A DNA stretch of 64,000 nucleotides from G963665815 sp942492065 (lineage in GTDB: Bacteria; Cloacimonadota; Cloacimonadia; Cloacimonadales; JAIOQZ01): positions 248,001 through 312,000 of the forward strand of contig CALODV010000020.1 in the NCBI GenBank assembly GCA_942492065.1. Reading direction: 5' to 3'. Below, in pieces: positions 62,271 to 64,000 of this stretch (positions are counted from its first letter, which is position 1; the number at the start of each line of letters is the position of its first letter). The position numbers and the translations under genes are program-made. The notes below the pieces were generated by a model that saw only the letters and a program-made list of their open reading frames with translations, searched no databases and was not told where the DNA came from.

Positions 62271-64000
62271 TTATTTCAGCAATATTGCTTTTTTAATATC
62301 GATATTATCCTGAGTTTTGACTTTTATAAAATATACTCCTGATGCTGAATCTTTCATGTCATCAGTTTTTCCATCCCATTTAAGAACCTGCTTACCTGCT
62401 TCAAATTTTCTATCAGCAAGCTGTTTGACTTTTTGCCCCTTAACATTGTAAATGGAAACTTCTACATTCGCTTCTTTTTTCAAATTGAACTGAATATGGG
62501 TGTCAGGGTTGAATGGATTAGGATAATTTGTAACCTGTAAATCTTCATATTTACTTATAAGATTATCATCATTACCGTGAATGTAATCCACGGTGACATC
62601 GATTACGCCATAATAAATTGATCCACCCTCTTCATCAACTTCATCATCATCATTTTCCTGTACACTTGAACCATATTTGTTATCAGCATAAAAGGCAACA
62701 TGAATTCTCGCTACATTATCAGAAGGCTTTTCGATGATATCTCCCATACACCAATAAATCAAGCTCTCATTAGGAAATTGATTCCTTAACAGCTGATCAT
62801 AGAAAAAGTTCACTGTATCCGGAGGACCTGTCTGGTTCTGGTAGATTTCAGTATCATACACATTGTACAGTTCTACCGGATCTGTCCAATGATCACCATT
62901 ATCCATAGACAATACAATATGACATCCCGGTTTTTCGTACATAGGGTGTGTATTCAGATTCAGGTCATGAGTCCTGTAATTCATTGCACCTTCACCATAC
63001 ATGGCAGCCAGCCATTGCCCATCCTCTGTTCTCGCATATCTGAAATAATTCTCATGAAAATCCTGATCAAGATCATGGTGCCATAACGGCAGGAAGTACT
63101 GGTTCCAGGTCCAGTGCCTGAGAGTATCTAGTTCTCCGTCATTATCAACATCCCATGGTACACGGGGGAATACATCATCAGCCAGATAAAGCCCCAGAGA
63201 ATCTTTGTCCTCAGGATACACTGCATTGAATTTAATTCTGTCCTCTTCAACAGCGGTATTCGGATCAAAAACAAACTCCACAACTTTAGTACTCATGTAG
63301 TAAGTAGTAATCATAGTATCTGTTCCGGTATAGTTGTAGTACTTTGGTGCCAGTGTACTCATAACGTGGAAACGTCCATGCGAATCCTGAGTTGCTGTCA
63401 TGTGGGAACCAAAATAGATGCTCCAGAACAAACTGTCTCCTGCAGAGATGTTTCCTGTTGTTGAAAAATATGAATAAAGCGTATCAGACTGAGGGTCACG
63501 GAATTGAGGATTTGGAAATTCAAAGTTGATTTCCTTATCATATGATACAAAATCCCCTTCACCATAGTTATCATTATAGTATGCTCTTATTACCGGTGTA
63601 ATAATCCCAAACCTATCTACAGTGCCTGTTGTTTTGTAATAACCGAAAAGTGCAACTTCACTTCCATCCTGAGAAACATATATACCTTTCTGGAATCTAC
63701 CCCATTCATCGTTTGTATACATGTTCCAATCATTCAAATCCTGAAATGTTTTGTAAGTCCACCCGTCATCAGTAACGTCTCCGGTTGCATCGTCCAGATC
63801 AGCATATGCGAAAAGTACATTTTCTGAAGCTGCAGCAGTTGTATCTGTTCCTGTTATAGGATTGTGAGAAATCCTGTTATTGGCAAACATGAATAATCTG
63901 GATACACCATTATTCATTCTTCTGATGACAATGTTTGGCCAGACATATTCATCATCCGCCTGAGTTCCATAATTTCCGCCATAATCAGAATTATCAAATG
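62271..64000 (-). CDS. Secreted BNR/propeller-like protein with sorting tail (5' end outside window)
   Basis: The reading frame is open beyond the right edge (27 further codons upstream of the first internal Met at 63917, no stop), so the N-terminus and any signal peptide are missing; 575 residues are visible. The body is rich in Trp, Tyr and Asp and has BNR/Asp-box-like stretches such as SMDNGDHWTDPVELY and SQDGSEVALFGYY, suggesting a beta propeller. The C-terminal tail has NPFNPDTHIQFNL, IYNVKGQKV, SGVYFIKV and a final ILLK. It is likely surface-displayed or released. No catalytic residues were identified. Confidence 0.78.
   Translation of the reverse strand, partial: FDNSDYGGNYGTQADDEYVWPNIVIRRMNNGVSRLFMFANNRISHNPITGTDTTAAASENVLFAYADLDDATGDVTDDGWTYKTFQDLNDWNMYTNDEWGRFQKGIYVSQDGSEVALFGYYKTTGTVDRFGIITPVIRAYYNDNYGEGDFVSYDKEINFEFPNPQFRDPQSDTLYSYFSTTGNISAGDSLFWSIYFGSHMTATQDSHGRFHVMSTLAPKYYNYTGTDTMITTYYMSTKVVEFVFDPNTAVEEDRIKFNAVYPEDKDSLGLYLADDVFPRVPWDVDNDGELDTLRHWTWNQYFLPLWHHDLDQDFHENYFRYARTEDGQWLAAMYGEGAMNYRTHDLNLNTHPMYEKPGCHIVLSMDNGDHWTDPVELYNVYDTEIYQNQTGPPDTVNFFYDQLLRNQFPNESLIYWCMGDIIEKPSDNVARIHVAFYADNKYGSSVQENDDDEVDEEGGSIYYGVIDVTVDYIHGNDDNLISKYEDLQVTNYPNPFNPDTHIQFNLKKEANVEVSIYNVKGQKVKQLADRKFEAGKQVLKWDGKTDDMKDSASGVYFIKVKTQDNIDIKKAILLK

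Noticed and set aside
1..64000. CRISPR array, insertion sequences, rRNA, phage or defence genes
   Set aside because: No regularly spaced repeats, transposase or integrase motifs, rRNA sequence or recognised defence domain was seen on either strand.

Overview
The window is a gene-dense (longest gap about 270 bp), AT-rich bacterial chromosome segment with about 52 protein genes and one tRNA gene. Four secreted proteins end in a C-terminal tail of the NPFNPxT...NIKGQKV...SGVYFIK...LLK type, the sorting tail used with type IX-like secretion in the FCB group. Together with many lipoproteins, a Na+-pumping methylmalonyl-CoA decarboxylase and a 2-oxoacid:ferredoxin oxidoreductase, this suggests an anaerobic or fermentative member of an FCB candidate phylum (Cloacimonadota- or Delongbacteria-like). 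That placement is inference. No IS element, CRISPR array, rRNA or phage gene was seen.

Layout. 1-7298 (minus): a signalling operon of a histidine kinase, two response regulators and a PAS/SpoIIE-like/HATPase protein, followed by two glycosyltransferase genes. The output domains of three of these proteins have lost key catalytic residues. 7571-10386: two paralogous lipoproteins, a small membrane protein gene with two plausible translation starts, and a periplasmic binding protein. 10517-17090 (minus): a TetR-regulated RND efflux operon with a QueD-like gene inserted in it. 17347-19019: a glycosyltransferase and a rhodanese lipoprotein. 19043-31244 (minus): a 12-gene co-directional run, rpmF-plsX-fabH-fabD-fabG-acpP-fabF-rnc, then a radical SAM gene, a lipoprotein, an outer-membrane barrel and a VWA membrane protein. 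31399-36783: nucleoside phosphorylase, aminotransferase, amidohydrolase, a LOG-like protein, secG and tRNA-Leu. 36848-40111 (minus): aldehyde ferredoxin oxidoreductase and a glycosyltransferase. 40383-45182: two tandem secreted beta-helix/PKD proteins. 45232-52977: lysS, a SpoIIAA-like gene, nnr, an orphan histidine kinase, mazG and recG. 53097-60428 (minus): one nine-gene energy operon, korDABC-mce-mmdADCB. 60555-64000 (minus): a secreted C45-type Ntn hydrolase and a secreted BNR/propeller-like protein cut by the window edge.

How the genes work together. The kor-mce-mmd operon can make an acyl-CoA (for example succinyl-CoA) with reduced ferredoxin, interconvert methylmalonyl-CoA epimers, and decarboxylate methylmalonyl-CoA to propionyl-CoA while exporting Na+; the mutase would have to lie elsewhere. 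The fab run supplies acyl-ACP and phosphatidate precursors and continues into envelope genes. Many operons have a recognisable TTGACA -35 element. Several end in hairpins that share a CTGYTGA/TCARCAG core.

No complete novel defence or mobile system was found. The best candidates for something undescribed are the signalling operon with degenerate outputs, the lipoprotein/barrel/VWA trio behind the fatty-acid genes, the active-site-deficient QueD homologue in an efflux operon, the methylmalonyl-CoA decarboxylase subunit with two biotin domains, and a small gene that may make both membrane-bound and soluble products.
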